From assembly GCA_015075105.1 (NCBI GenBank), contig JABTUZ010000002.1, positions 124,001 to 188,000 on the forward strand: a stretch of 64,000 nt of DNA. The letters are read 5' to 3'. The stretch is from Leptospiraceae bacterium. Its GTDB lineage: Bacteria; Spirochaetota; Leptospiria; Leptospirales; Leptospiraceae. The notes below the pieces were generated by a model. The model saw only the letters and a program-made list of their open reading frames with translations, had not been told where the DNA came from and did no database searches. A program made the position numbers and the translations under genes. This document shows, in pieces, positions 47,100 through 56,411 of the stretch (its first letter is position 1; every line of letters begins with the position of its first letter).

Positions 47100-47122
47100 A
47101 AAAGAACTATAAAAATCTCCTT

Positions 47123-49270
47123 ATGGAGAATACTGTAAAAGATTACATTGAACTGCCGAGGGGGGGCTACCTTGCAGATACTAGCGTAGGCTATATCCAA
47201 ATCGGCTCTCCTCCGGAAACGATCAAGGACACTATGTTCTTTGATAAAAAATCTCCTTTGATTTACGTTCTTCCAAATAAATTCTTCCATGTTGAAAAAG
47301 GAATCAGTGTAGCAGAGTTAGAATTCCCGATTTATTACAACCATTTCCTTCGTCAAAAATTAACTACAATAGTCTGCACAGAAGAGCAAAAAGAACAGTT
47401 AATTGTAGTCTTGAGTGAATCTGTATTTGGCCCTGAAAAAATAAATCTTGCAAGTGAATTTTTAGATGGAGAAGAGTCTTTTGGTTTTCCAAACATGAAA
47501 GCCGAGATGGACTATTTTAGAGGGAATAGGAAATTAGAGGATTTAGTAGAGTTTCAGGTATTTAAAGAAGGCCGTGTAAAAATTCAAAATGTACTAATCG
47601 AAAAACTCATCAATGGTGATTTTATCATTATTGATGGAGATAAAAAAGTTTCTCTGCCGGGGGAAGTCGGATTCAATATAAAATACGACATTGGTAAAAG
47701 GTTAGAAGAGCCGTATCGTGCTCCACTACTTGGAATCACTTGCCTTGGACCATCTCACGGATTTGATCCAAAGGATAACACTTCCGGTTTCATACTTTGG
47801 ATTAACCACCAAGGTATCATGGTTGATCCTCCTGTGAACTCTACAGAATGGTTGAGGGATTCCAATGTTAGTCCCAAATTAATCAACCACGTTATTTTAA
47901 CCCACTGCCATGCAGATCACGATGCGGGAACTTTTCAAAAGATTCTCCAAGAAGGAAAGATCACGATTCATGCAACTACAACAGTACTAGAAAGTTTTTT
48001 AAGAAAATACTGTGGACTGACAAAAATTCCAAAGAAAGAGCTTATGGAATTGTTTAATTTTCAACCGATCATCATAGGTAAGCCAACAATTATCAATGGA
48101 GCCGAATTTAATTTTTATTATGCGCTTCATTCTATACCATCAGTGGGTTTTGAATTTTTCTTCCAAGATCAATCTTTTATTTATACATCCGATCACTTGA
48201 ATGAGCCAGACGTTCACGATAAAATGTACAATGAAGGCGTGCTTACCGAATCAAGGTGGAAATTTTTAAGAGAGTTTCCTTGGGACAGGCAAATCATCTA
48301 TCACGAAGCAGGGATACCTCCACTGCATACTAGAGTCAGTTACCTTGCTTCCCTTCCAGTAGAAATACAAAAAAAGATCACACTATACCATATCGCAAGA
48401 AAAGATATGCCTGAAAATACAGACTTGAAAATTGCCAAGTTTGGTATCGAGCATACCTTTGAGCCAAAGATTACTCCTCCTAAGTATATGGAAGCCTATA
48501 ATCTATTGGATATACTTTCGCAAATAGATATTTTTAACGGCTACCCTATAGAAAAGGCAAAAGAATTTTTACTTATTGTGAATGAAGAAAAATACAAGAG
48601 AGGAGATTTAATTTTCAGTAAAGGTACCCAAGGAGATAAATTTTTTATTATAGCATCGGGTAACGTAAAATTTGAGGGTTTATCCGGGGACTTGGATATG
48701 CCTGTCAAACGCTATGGTCAATACGAATATTTCGGTGAAGCCTCTCTTATTTTAAACACTACCAGGGCAGCGGATGTATATGCAGAAACCGATGTAGTTG
48801 CGCTTACAATTGAAAAGAATAAATTTTTACAATTTATAAGAGGTTCCAACCTAAGGCAGGATTTAACAAAGCTAAATGCAATCAGGGAAACCAATTCTTG
48901 GAAAACTTTAGCCGAATCTCGTCACTTTAAGGGACTGACCAGTCACCAAAAAACTCAGTTAGAATTAATCATGAACGTAAAAAATATTTCTAAAGGAAAA
49001 GTATTGATTTCTGAAAAGAAACTTTTTGAAGAAGTGTATATAATTCGGGAAGGAATTGTTTCGGTAGAAAACGAAAACCACAAATACGAGGATTTAACCA
49101 AGGGCGATTTTGTAGGTGAAATTTATAACTTTACAAAGAAAATTTCTTCTACCTACACATTTATTGCAAAGACTGACTTACAGGTTTATTCTATTTCACA
49201 GGAAGACCTGACAAATTATATCAAAAAGAATCCGGGTGTTTATATGAGAATGAACACTGCCTATTCCTGA
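47123..49270 (+). CDS. Metallo-beta-lactamase-fold protein with two cyclic-nucleotide-binding domains
   Basis: The 715-residue protein has an MBL hydrolase with the metal motif HCHADHDAG at residues 261-269, further histidines in LHSIPSVGFEF and YHEAGIPPLHTR, and two cNMP-binding domains toward the end (about 490-600 and 610-710; GDLIFSKGTQGDKFFII, RYGQYEYFGEASLI). A ~220-residue N-terminal part has no recognised family. The domain mix suggests an MBL enzyme whose activity or location responds to cAMP. It precedes a Fis-type regulator gene by 4 nt. Confidence 0.85.
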   Translation: MENTVKDYIELPRGGYLADTSVGYIQIGSPPETIKDTMFFDKKSPLIYVLPNKFFHVEKGISVAELEFPIYYNHFLRQKLTTIVCTEEQKEQLIVVLSESVFGPEKINLASEFLDGEESFGFPNMKAEMDYFRGNRKLEDLVEFQVFKEGRVKIQNVLIEKLINGDFIIIDGDKKVSLPGEVGFNIKYDIGKRLEEPYRAPLLGITCLGPSHGFDPKDNTSGFILWINHQGIMVDPPVNSTEWLRDSNVSPKLINHVILTHCHADHDAGTFQKILQEGKITIHATTTVLESFLRKYCGLTKIPKKELMELFNFQPIIIGKPTIINGAEFNFYYALHSIPSVGFEFFFQDQSFIYTSDHLNEPDVHDKMYNEGVLTESRWKFLREFPWDRQIIYHEAGIPPLHTRVSYLASLPVEIQKKITLYHIARKDMPENTDLKIAKFGIEHTFEPKITPPKYMEAYNLLDILSQIDIFNGYPIEKAKEFLLIVNEEKYKRGDLIFSKGTQGDKFFIIASGNVKFEGLSGDLDMPVKRYGQYEYFGEASLILNTTRAADVYAETDVVALTIEKNKFLQFIRGSNLRQDLTKLNAIRETNSWKTLAESRHFKGLTSHQKTQLELIMNVKNISKGKVLISEKKLFEEVYIIREGIVSVENENHKYEDLTKGDFVGEIYNFTKKISSTYTFIAKTDLQVYSISQEDLTNYIKKNPGVYMRMNTAYS

Positions 49271-49274
49271 TAGT

Positions 49275-49793
49275 TTGCGAATATTAGTTTATGGGAAAGA
49301 ATACGAAGAAAGAATCCGTGAAGGACTTTCCGGGTATTTGAGTAATTTTGTTTCTGATATAAAAGAGTTAGAGTCCATGCTCCAAAAAGAAAATTTTGAT
49401 CTAATTGTGTTGAAATACAATGCAGCAACTCTAGACTTTCTTGACTCACTAAAAAAAAATTACGAAAAAATTCAATTTCCATTAATTCTTTCTATCTCCC
49501 AAAATAAGGAAAACAATTTAGATCGAATAGATGATTTCTTAACTGAAGATTTTACAGCAAAGGAGCTATCAAAAAGGCTTTCTATATTAGAAGAAAAAAG
49601 CAGTTACTTTCGTTTTCTTTCTGAATATAAAAATTCGAGTTTAGAAGAAATAGAAAAATTTTTAATTCTTAGTACTGTAGAAAAAGAGAAAGGTTCAAAG
49701 TCCAAAGCAGCTAAAATTCTTGGGATTAGCACAAGAACGATAGAGTTAAAATTCCACAAGTGGGGGATTACGTCAAGAGAAGACAAAGTTTAA
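49275..49793 (+). CDS. Fis-type HTH protein with receiver-like N-terminus
   Basis: The 172-residue protein starts at a TTG. Residues 1-100 follow the order of a receiver (ILVYGKEYEE ... NFDLIVLKYNAATL), but the phosphoacceptor Asp is absent. The C-terminus holds KSKAAKILGISTRTIELKFHK, a Fis-type helix-turn-helix like those of NtrC-family regulators. It is therefore a likely DNA-binding regulator without a normal receiver. It follows the MBL/cNMP gene by 4 nt. Confidence 0.75.
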   Translation: MRILVYGKEYEERIREGLSGYLSNFVSDIKELESMLQKENFDLIVLKYNAATLDFLDSLKKNYEKIQFPLILSISQNKENNLDRIDDFLTEDFTAKELSKRLSILEEKSSYFRFLSEYKNSSLEEIEKFLILSTVEKEKGSKSKAAKILGISTRTIELKFHKWGITSREDKV

Positions 49794-49877
49794 GTGAGGT
49801 GAAAAACAATAAACAGTTCAATGTTTTATTTGACCTGAATAAATAGTTTCAAAATCTATTCTTTTAAAGAGGGACAA

Positions 49878-51008
49878 ATGGAAAGAATCATTCAATTTAC
49901 GGAAGAGCACAAGCAATTTAGAGAAATGGCGAGAAAATTTTTTGAAACAGAGGTGGCTCCTTTTCATGAACAGTGGGAAAAAGACGGAATTGTTCCGAGG
50001 AGTATTTGGAAAAAAGCCGGTGATAGTGGTTTACTCTGTCCCGATTTTCCGGAAGAATATGGAGGGAGTGGTGCTGACTTCCTTTACAATGTGATTGTAA
50101 ACGAGGAATCGGCAAGAGTTGGGAATAGCGGATTTTTTATCTCACTGCATAACGATGTAATTGCACCCTATATTTCAGAATACGCAAATGGAGAGCAAAA
50201 GAAACGATGGATGCCTGGTTGTGCTTCGGGAGATAAGATATTGGCTGTGGCTATGACCGAACCAAACGCCGGATCTGATTTGAAAAGCATTCGAACTACT
50301 GCAGAAGAGAAGGGAGATTATTTTATTGTAAATGGTTCTAAAACTTTTATTAGCAATGGACAGCTTGCGGACTATGTAATTACAGCGGTGAAAACTTCTA
50401 CTGATTCGATTAGCCTTGTAATGATAGAAGAAGGGATGAAGGGATTTGAGAGAGGAAGAAGATTAGAGAAAATCGGGCTGAAAGCACAAGATACATCTGA
50501 ATTGCATTTCACTGATGTAAAAGTACCTAAGGAGAATTTAATCGGTAAAAAGGGACAGGGCTTTCGATACCTTATGACTAAACTCGCAAAGGAAAGATTG
50601 GTCGTGGCCATTAGTGCAGTAGAGGGAACTCAATTAGTTCAAAACTTAACTTTAAAATATATAAAAGAGCGTGAAGCCTTTGGAAAACAGATAGGTACTT
50701 TTCAGCATATCAAATTTAAAATGGCAGAAATGGCGACTGAGCTTGCAATGTGTAGAACATTTATTGATCAGACTATTCTTGCAATGATGAAGGGAGAATC
50801 TTTGACGACCGAAGCCTCTATGTGCAAGTGGTACTCTACAGAAATGCAGAAAAGACACACGGATGAGTGTTTGCAATTCTTTGGCGGTTATGGGTATATG
50901 TTGGAGTACCCTATCGCAAGAGCATTTTTAGATTCCAGAATCCAAACGATTTATGCAGGTACTACGGAGATTATGAAAGAAATCATCGGTAGAAGTTTGG
51001 GTCTTTAA
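49878..51008 (+). CDS. Acyl-CoA dehydrogenase
   Basis: The 376-residue flavoprotein matches the acyl-CoA dehydrogenase family. Visible motifs are AVAMTEPNAGSDLKSIRTTA, FISNGQLADYVI, ALAKERLVV-like GFRYLMTKLAKERL and the C-terminal FGGYGYMLEYPIARAFLDSR with AGTTEIMKEII, where the glutamate near TE is the usual catalytic base. It performs the first oxidation in fatty-acid beta-oxidation or a similar branched-chain step. AGAGGG precedes the ATG. Confidence 0.93.
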   Translation: MERIIQFTEEHKQFREMARKFFETEVAPFHEQWEKDGIVPRSIWKKAGDSGLLCPDFPEEYGGSGADFLYNVIVNEESARVGNSGFFISLHNDVIAPYISEYANGEQKKRWMPGCASGDKILAVAMTEPNAGSDLKSIRTTAEEKGDYFIVNGSKTFISNGQLADYVITAVKTSTDSISLVMIEEGMKGFERGRRLEKIGLKAQDTSELHFTDVKVPKENLIGKKGQGFRYLMTKLAKERLVVAISAVEGTQLVQNLTLKYIKEREAFGKQIGTFQHIKFKMAEMATELAMCRTFIDQTILAMMKGESLTTEASMCKWYSTEMQKRHTDECLQFFGGYGYMLEYPIARAFLDSRIQTIYAGTTEIMKEIIGRSLGL

Positions 51009-51010
51009 AA

Positions 51011-53122
51011 TTATTCTCCACGGGAAGGGTCAATCCCTTCCCAGTCTTCGGGCACGCCTTTTTCATCAAATAAAACAGATCTTTTTAAATAGTACTCGGC
51101 AGTCTTATCGTTTGAGTCTATATGCAAGACTTCATGGAAATTTAACTTAGCATTTTCAAAATCTTTTTTCATATAGAATTCTACTCCTGCTTCAAACTTG
51201 TCTTTAGTTTTTAGTTTTGTTTCCATGATTCTCTGCGATATACCATTGAGTACTTCATAAATTACTACTGGTTGGTTTTTGCCTTTGACTTTTACTCTAC
51301 CAGAAATTCTAAACTGAAAATTATTTTTATTTTGAATTTTCTCATAAAAATCTTCACTAACAAGGATAGACACTCCAAATACTTTGGTCAGTCCTTCAAT
51401 TCTGGACGCAAGATTTACCGCATCTGATATAACCGTAAAATCGTATCTTTTCTCTTCTCCTATTACACCCACCATTAGATTACCGGAATGGATTCCAATA
51501 CCAATTCTCACGGACGGAAAACCTTTTGCCTTTCTTCTTTCATTGAAACTAAAGAGCTCGTTCATGGTTTCTACAGCAGCATGCAGAGCACCATCCGGGT
51601 CGTCAGGGAATAAAGCCATAATCCCGTCACCGATATATTTATCTATGTACCCTCCGTACTTTCGTATAATAGGCCCTGAAAATTTCAGATACGAATTGAT
51701 AAAGTCAAAATTTTCTTTTGGAGACATGGATTCCGAGATTGTAGTAAAAGATCGAATGTCAGAAAAATAAACAGTCATTGTTTTTAAAGTTTGGTCACCG
51801 AGCCTAACGTCTGTTATGGCTTCTTTTTTTAGAATACTCAAAAATTCTTTTGGCACAAACTTACTGTTTGCCTCGTTTGTAAGTTTTAAATTTTCAGAAA
51901 GATTCTGAACCGCTTTGTATGCCTTAGAGAAAATCAAAGAAAGAATAAAGGACTGACTGAATTGAAAAATAAATAGTCCGATAGGAGCCAGATAAACAGT
52001 TTTTATGATCTCTTGAGTATTTAGTATATCGTTTATCACAGTAACGGACAAGACTAAGGCACCTGTCAGTACGGATAGAGCACCATCTCTGTTATGAATA
52101 ATAGCCCTAACAATCGAAAACAATAAATAGATAATCATGAAAAGAATAAAGACTTCGTAATAAAATAAATAGTAAGTAAAATACGGCTTTGGAGAAACTA
52201 TGTTTGCAAGAGCAAAAAGTAATCCTAATACGAGATTTAACAGGATTACTTTCAGATTTATTTCATTTGGGTAGAGAGTTCTTAGAAAACCACCAAATAT
52301 CGGGACACTCAAATAGAAAGTCAGATAATCAATCCTGACTTGCCAGTCCCATGGAAAATTTGGATAGATCTGAGTGATCCAATTTTCTCCAGAAAACATG
52401 AGGCGAACTGCAATGATCAAACAATAGACTCCAAAAAAAACTGCTGCCTTGTCGTCTCTTCTCAACATAAACAAACCGAAATGATAAATCGCCATAATCA
52501 AAAGACTGCCAAAAAGAAAGCTGTCATAAAAAACGTCTATGTCTCTCAATTTTTGAATTTGATCGTATTTTCCGAGAATTATTTTTTCCCAGAATCCCCC
52601 GAGTCGATGAGAGTAGTTTGATATTTGAAAAATAAATTCAAGATTTCCGTCAGGTGGAATTTCAAAATTTATTATTTGAGTCAGGTATTGTGGTTTTGAG
52701 GAATCTTTAGAATCGCCTACTTTTCCGTTTGTGGCAACTAACTTTCCGTTTATCCAGAAATTGTATGACGTAGCTTGATGGGGAATTTTTAAGCCAAATA
52801 GCTGAGAAGAATATTTTGGATGGAAGTGAAGTTTTACCCTGTATGTTCCAAAACCGTCTCTACCGATTTTCTCTCCACCAATTTCAAAATCATTCCATGC
52901 CGAAGGAATAAGAGCGTAGTAAGGCTCAAGAGTATTTTTTTTAAAATCTTCCGGGTTTATTAATTTTTTCCAATAGAATTCAAAATCTCCCTCAATCTTA
53001 TAATTCCCTTTTTCTGTAAAATTCCAGTTGGTAAGGTCAAGTAACCCTTTTTCTGCTTTTAGGTTTTCAGAGTATAAATTGAAAGAAAAAAAAAGTATAA
53101 AAATAAGCAATAGTCGCTTCAT
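51011..53122 (-). CDS. Adenylate cyclase with 7TMR-DISM-type sensor
   Basis: The 703-residue protein has a signal sequence, a periplasmic beta-rich domain of the 7TMR-DISM type (about 25-185), about seven membrane helices (190-400) and a class III cyclase domain with TVYFSDIRSFTTIS and YIGDGIMALFP carrying the two metal aspartates. A short TPR-like end is seen (FEAGVEFYMKKDFENAKLNFHEVL). It makes cAMP or cGMP in response to an external ligand. It is the second cyclase of the window. The 2-nt gap from the acyl-CoA dehydrogenase gene is convergent. Confidence 0.9.
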   Translation of the reverse strand: MKRLLLIFILFFSFNLYSENLKAEKGLLDLTNWNFTEKGNYKIEGDFEFYWKKLINPEDFKKNTLEPYYALIPSAWNDFEIGGEKIGRDGFGTYRVKLHFHPKYSSQLFGLKIPHQATSYNFWINGKLVATNGKVGDSKDSSKPQYLTQIINFEIPPDGNLEFIFQISNYSHRLGGFWEKIILGKYDQIQKLRDIDVFYDSFLFGSLLIMAIYHFGLFMLRRDDKAAVFFGVYCLIIAVRLMFSGENWITQIYPNFPWDWQVRIDYLTFYLSVPIFGGFLRTLYPNEINLKVILLNLVLGLLFALANIVSPKPYFTYYLFYYEVFILFMIIYLLFSIVRAIIHNRDGALSVLTGALVLSVTVINDILNTQEIIKTVYLAPIGLFIFQFSQSFILSLIFSKAYKAVQNLSENLKLTNEANSKFVPKEFLSILKKEAITDVRLGDQTLKTMTVYFSDIRSFTTISESMSPKENFDFINSYLKFSGPIIRKYGGYIDKYIGDGIMALFPDDPDGALHAAVETMNELFSFNERRKAKGFPSVRIGIGIHSGNLMVGVIGEEKRYDFTVISDAVNLASRIEGLTKVFGVSILVSEDFYEKIQNKNNFQFRISGRVKVKGKNQPVVIYEVLNGISQRIMETKLKTKDKFEAGVEFYMKKDFENAKLNFHEVLHIDSNDKTAEYYLKRSVLFDEKGVPEDWEGIDPSRGE

Positions 53123-53224
53123 AATGGTTTACAGTGGATAATGAAATAAATTTAACAAGTAGTTTTTTTAATTTTGATTTTAAAAAAAGGGGGAAAATTT
53201 TACTTAGATAAAAGACTAAAAATT

Positions 53225-54472
53225 ATGGCAATTCTCAGAGCTTTTAAGGGACTACGCCCGCCTAAAGAAATTATATTGCAATTGGTTTCTAAACCTTATG
53301 ACGTTTTGAATTCCGAAGAAGCTCGTTTGGAAGCTCAAGGAAACGAGAAATCTCTTTATCATATCATCAAACCGGAGATAGATTTTCCGTCTGGAAAAGA
53401 TGAGCACGATTTGGATGTTTACGACAAAGCAAAAGAAAACTTTGAAAAGTTTCGTAAATCAGGTTGGCTTGTTCAAGATAAAAAAGACCACCTCTATATT
53501 TATTCCCAGACTATGAATGGGAAAACCCAATATGGAATCGTTGGATGCGCCGGAGTTGAAGACTACCTGAATGGAATTATAAAAAAACACGAGCTGACCA
53601 GAAAAGATAAAGAAGAAGATCGCATGAATCATGTACGGGTTACGAATGCGAATATGGAGCCTGTGTTTTTTGCTTACCGACAAAATAACGATCTGGATTT
53701 GATTGTTGCAAATTTTGTGAAAGCTAATCCTCCGGTTTATGACTTTATTACATATGATGAAATTGGGCATCGATTTTGGGTGATAGAAGATGATACTATT
53801 ATAAAAAATATTATTGGTTTGTTTGAACGTATTCCTTATACTTATGTTGCCGATGGACACCACAGAACAGCAGCCGCAGCCTTAGTGGGTTTAGAAAAAA
53901 GAAAAAACAATCCAAATCATACAGGGGATGAAGAATACAATTTTTTCCTTGCTGTACATTTTCCCGATTCGCAACTTTCCATTATTGATTATAACCGAGT
54001 CGTTAAGGATCTAAACGGTTATACTTCAGAACAAATCCTTAGCCTTTTAAAAGAAGATTTTATTGTTGAGAAAATGGGTGAAGAAATATATAAACCGGAA
54101 AAGTTCCATGAATTCAGCATGTACTTAGAAAATTTTTGGTATAGATTAATCGCAAAAGAAAATACATACAACGATTCTGACCCGATTCAATCGTTAGATG
54201 TAACAATACTTTCAAAATATATTTTAGACAAAGTTTTGGGAATTAAAGATTTACGAAGTGATACTCGGATAGACTTTGTTGGTGGAATACGCGGCTTAGA
54301 AGAGTTAAAAAAAAGAGTAGATAGCAAGGAAATGAAAATTGCTTTTGCACTGTATCCTGTGTCTATGCATCAACTTATGAATATTGCAGATTCCAATCAA
54401 ATTATGCCGCCCAAGTCAACTTGGTTTGAACCTAAACTCCGAAGTGGATTAATTGTACATTTGTTGGAATAG
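53225..54472 (+). CDS. DUF1015 family protein
   Basis: The 415-residue product is read from ATG 53225, where the family normally begins (MAILRAFKGLRP). A TTG 17 codons upstream is an alternative. Motifs are KPYDVLNSEEAR, LYHIIKPEIDFP, QYGIVGC and VADGHHRTAAAAL, a ParB-like D-G-H-H-R site. The family is widespread and its biochemical role is not settled to my knowledge. A strong terminator follows the gene. Confidence 0.88.
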   Translation: MAILRAFKGLRPPKEIILQLVSKPYDVLNSEEARLEAQGNEKSLYHIIKPEIDFPSGKDEHDLDVYDKAKENFEKFRKSGWLVQDKKDHLYIYSQTMNGKTQYGIVGCAGVEDYLNGIIKKHELTRKDKEEDRMNHVRVTNANMEPVFFAYRQNNDLDLIVANFVKANPPVYDFITYDEIGHRFWVIEDDTIIKNIIGLFERIPYTYVADGHHRTAAAALVGLEKRKNNPNHTGDEEYNFFLAVHFPDSQLSIIDYNRVVKDLNGYTSEQILSLLKEDFIVEKMGEEIYKPEKFHEFSMYLENFWYRLIAKENTYNDSDPIQSLDVTILSKYILDKVLGIKDLRSDTRIDFVGGIRGLEELKKRVDSKEMKIAFALYPVSMHQLMNIADSNQIMPPKSTWFEPKLRSGLIVHLLE

Positions 54473-54476
54473 AAAG

Positions 54477-54501
54477 AAGCGGAGAATTTTTCTCCGCTTT
54501 T
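54477..54501. terminator. Bidirectional intrinsic terminator
   Basis: A perfect GCGGAGAA / TTCTCCGC stem (54479-54486 and 54490-54497) with a 3-nt loop is flanked by A and T runs. It serves the DUF1015 gene and, on the minus strand, the phasin-like gene. Confidence 0.9.
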
Positions 54502-54508
54502 GAAAAAT

Positions 54509-54763
54509 CTATTTTGAAGTAACTTTAGTTTTTACTTCGTCAACTTTCTTATTCAAATCACCAATTAGGTTTTGAAATCCTTTTACGCCTTCTTCTGCAT
54601 ATTTTCTCAAATTAACCGAAAGTTCTCCATTGTCTTGAGCTCCTTTCGTTGCAAGAGTTTTAAACTCTGATTCAATCTTTGTAATGAGTTTTTCAGCTTC
54701 TGATTTTACTGTAGCAATAGCTCCAATTGTAAAGTTTAATGCATCTTTAATTTCTTTTTCCAT
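54509..54763 (-). CDS. Phasin-like protein
   Basis: The 84-residue protein is all-helical (EIKDALNFTIGAIATVKSE, then KLITKIESEFKTLATKG, then YAEEGVKGFQNLIGDLNKKV). This pattern matches small phasin-related proteins that coat polyhydroxyalkanoate granules. GAGGAC precedes the ATG. Two palindromic operator-like elements lie upstream at 54785-54821. No polymer synthase gene is in the window, so a PHA role is tentative; a short structural helical protein is the alternative. Confidence 0.65.
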   Translation of the reverse strand: MEKEIKDALNFTIGAIATVKSEAEKLITKIESEFKTLATKGAQDNGELSVNLRKYAEEGVKGFQNLIGDLNKKVDEVKTKVTSK

Positions 54764-54784
54764 GCTTGTCCTCGTTTTAATTTA

Positions 54785-54821
54785 TTGTGCGGTGCACAAG
54801 ACAATATTATGCACTGCACAA
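54785..54821 (-). promoter_or_regulatory. Tandem palindromic operators upstream of the phasin-like gene
   Basis: TTGTGCGGTGCACAA (54785-54799) and the complement of 54807-54821, TTGTGCAGTGCATAA, are two near-palindromes of the form TTGTGC-N3-GCAYAA. Their start points are 22 bp apart, about two helical turns. They lie 22-58 nt upstream of the start codon, in a place where a repressor could block transcription. Confidence 0.7.
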
Positions 54822-54995
54822 ATTTTGTCTATTCTTTTTTTATTTTTTTGCAAGTAAAAATTTTTATTTTTCTTCCTTAGGCATTTTTGAGAAAATAAAA
54901 AGAGTCAAAAAGATCTATCCAAAAGACCGGAAATAAATGTAGAAACCCTTCAGAACAGAGTAAACTACATGAAAACAAAGCTTAGAAAAGCAAAG

Positions 54996-56189
54996 TTATG
55001 CACTTAATAAAAATTTTTCACGAATAGAAATCATTTCTTCCCAGCTTAAAGCGTCCTTTTTTTCTTCTGAGGCAGTCTTAAAAATTGGTTGAAGAAATTC
55101 TGCTTCCTTCTTGTGAATAATAACACCATTCTCCTTAAAAATCTGAATAATTGCAGCCTTCCCGGAGAGGCTTGTAAATTGAATTTTGTCTGTATCTTCT
55201 CTGCCAATAAGCCTGAAGTCTATCGCTCTATAAGCACCTTTCTTCATTGTGTTTGTTTTCGCTACTCCGTCTTGATGAATACCGCTTCGATGGCTTGTAA
55301 TATCTTCTCCAATAATCGGAGCTTTTTCATGGATCGGAATATTCGACATTTTTGAGATAAGTTTAGCGACAGAATAAATTTTATCCATATTTAAACGAAT
55401 ATCCACACCAGAATTGAAAAGTGCACATGCAACTTCATAGGTATTTGTATTTCCTGCACGCTCTCCAAGTCCGTTCAAGGCTGTTTCAAGCTGAACTGCA
55501 CCTGCAAAATAACTTTCTACAGTTGTAGCAGTAGCCATCCCCAAATCATTATGGGTATGAACAGATACGCGAACATGAGAAGGCATCGCATCCACTGCTT
55601 TTTTTACCAAGGATACAAAATCAGAAGGTCTGGTTCTTTCTACCGTGTTCGCCAAGTTTATTATCTCTGCACCTGCTTGGATTGCAGTGTGAAAAGCATC
55701 AATAGAAAAATTAAGCTCTGCTTCAGAATCACCAAAATGCTCCCCGGAAAATTGCACCAAAGCCTTGCCCTTGGAAACCTCTTTCGCATAACGCACTGCA
55801 TTCTCTATATTTTTTAAGACTTCCTTTTCCTCTAATTCAAGAATATACTTTCTTGCAAAAGGACTGATTGGATAAACAATATGTAAGCACGGCTTTTTAC
55901 AAAAACGAATTGCTTCCCACGATAGTTGAATTTCTTTTTCGAATGCACGAGAGAGACTGGAAATCTGAACTTCCGGTGGAGAGATTTTGGCAAGCGATTT
56001 ACAAGAATCAAAATCTGTCTGACTTGCAGATGCAAAACCAACCTCCACGCCTTGGCTTCCTAATTCCAGTAGCGAACGAAATACAATTATCTTTTCTTCC
56101 TTTTGCCAAGGCTTTTTTAAGGCTTGATTTCCGTCTCGTAGGGTAACGTCCATAAAAAACGGGCTGGGAAATTTGCTCTCTTGTTTCAT
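54996..56189 (-). CDS. leuA: 2-isopropylmalate synthase, short form without regulatory domain
   Basis: The 397-residue enzyme shows the alpha-IPMS catalytic barrel: [16 protein letters not shown] at the start, [19 protein letters not shown] with the metal-binding [19 protein letters not shown], and [13 protein letters not shown]. The C-terminal LeuA allosteric domain (about 120 residues) is absent. It condenses acetyl-CoA and 2-oxoisovalerate in leucine synthesis. A leucine-insensitive short isozyme has been reported in Leptospira. AAGGAG precedes the ATG. A leucine-coded leader and terminator lie upstream (56246-56361). A citramalate or related synthase is the alternative, but the leader supports leucine. 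Confidence 0.85.
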   Translation of the reverse strand: MKQESKFPSPFFMDVTLRDGNQALKKPWQKEEKIIVFRSLLELGSQGVEVGFASASQTDFDSCKSLAKISPPEVQISSLSRAFEKEIQLSWEAIRFCKKPCLHIVYPISPFARKYILELEEKEVLKNIENAVRYAKEVSKGKALVQFSGEHFGDSEAELNFSIDAFHTAIQAGAEIINLANTVERTRPSDFVSLVKKAVDAMPSHVRVSVHTHNDLGMATATTVESYFAGAVQLETALNGLGERAGNTNTYEVACALFNSGVDIRLNMDKIYSVAKLISKMSNIPIHEKAPIIGEDITSHRSGIHQDGVAKTNTMKKGAYRAIDFRLIGREDTDKIQFTSLSGKAAIIQIFKENGVIIHKKEAEFLQPIFKTASEEKKDALSWEEMISIREKFLLSA

Positions 56190-56245
56190 TCAAAGTCTCC
56201 TTCTCCACCCCTCTTCGGGTTTTGGATCAGGGACTCCTGAAAAAC

Positions 56246-56276
56246 AAAAAACCCGCTGGAGGAAGGCGGGTTTTTA
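56246..56276 (-). terminator. Attenuator terminator in the leuA leader
   Basis: On the minus strand, AAAAACCCGC pairs with GCGGGTTTTT around a 9-nt loop (arms 56266-56275 and 56247-56256). It is followed by a U-run. It lies between the leader peptide stop and the leuA start, so it would end transcription before the gene unless prevented. Confidence 0.85.
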
Positions 56277-56294
56277 TTTTACAAAAACATCGCT

Positions 56295-56319
56295 CTTCTT
56301 CTCAAGAAGTGAGAAGAAG
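56295..56319 (-). promoter_or_regulatory. Anti-antiterminator hairpin overlapping the leucine codons
   Basis: A perfect 10-bp hairpin (CTTCTTCTCA / TGAGAAGAAG) with a 5-nt loop starts within the run of leucine codons. The 3' arm and the sequence after it can pair instead with the 5' part of the terminator (GCG and GAAG with CGC and CTTC, with one bulge). That would be the antiterminator. Confidence 0.75.
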
Positions 56320-56361
56320 GAGTAGATTGCATGCGAATTGATTGCTTTTGCAAATTTTCAT
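56302..56361 (-). CDS. Leucine-rich leader peptide of the leuA attenuator
   Basis: A 19-residue frame reads MKICKSNQFACNLLLLLTS and carries five consecutive leucine codons (CTA CTC CTT CTT CTC at 56311-56325) five codons before or within the first hairpin arm. The stop codon UGA lies at 56302-56304, in the loop-proximal part of that hairpin. It is followed by the terminator. This is the arrangement of leucine-controlled attenuation leaders such as leuL. The ribosome-binding site is weak (AGAG about 11 nt upstream). Confidence 0.85.
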   Translation of the reverse strand: MKICKSNQFACNLLLLLTS

Positions 56362-56411
56362 ATTAGTATGACTCTACAATCGGCAGAAAGGTTTTAGAAT
56401 CAACCATTTTT

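Noticed and set aside
56279-56332. Second 17-codon leader frame (MQSTPSSHFLRRRAMFL)
   Set aside because: It overlaps the leucine-rich leader in another frame, has no ribosome-binding site and few leucine codons.
56190-56411. T-box riboswitch for leuA
   Set aside because: The leader is short and lacks the conserved T-box sequence; the leucine-codon leader explains it better.
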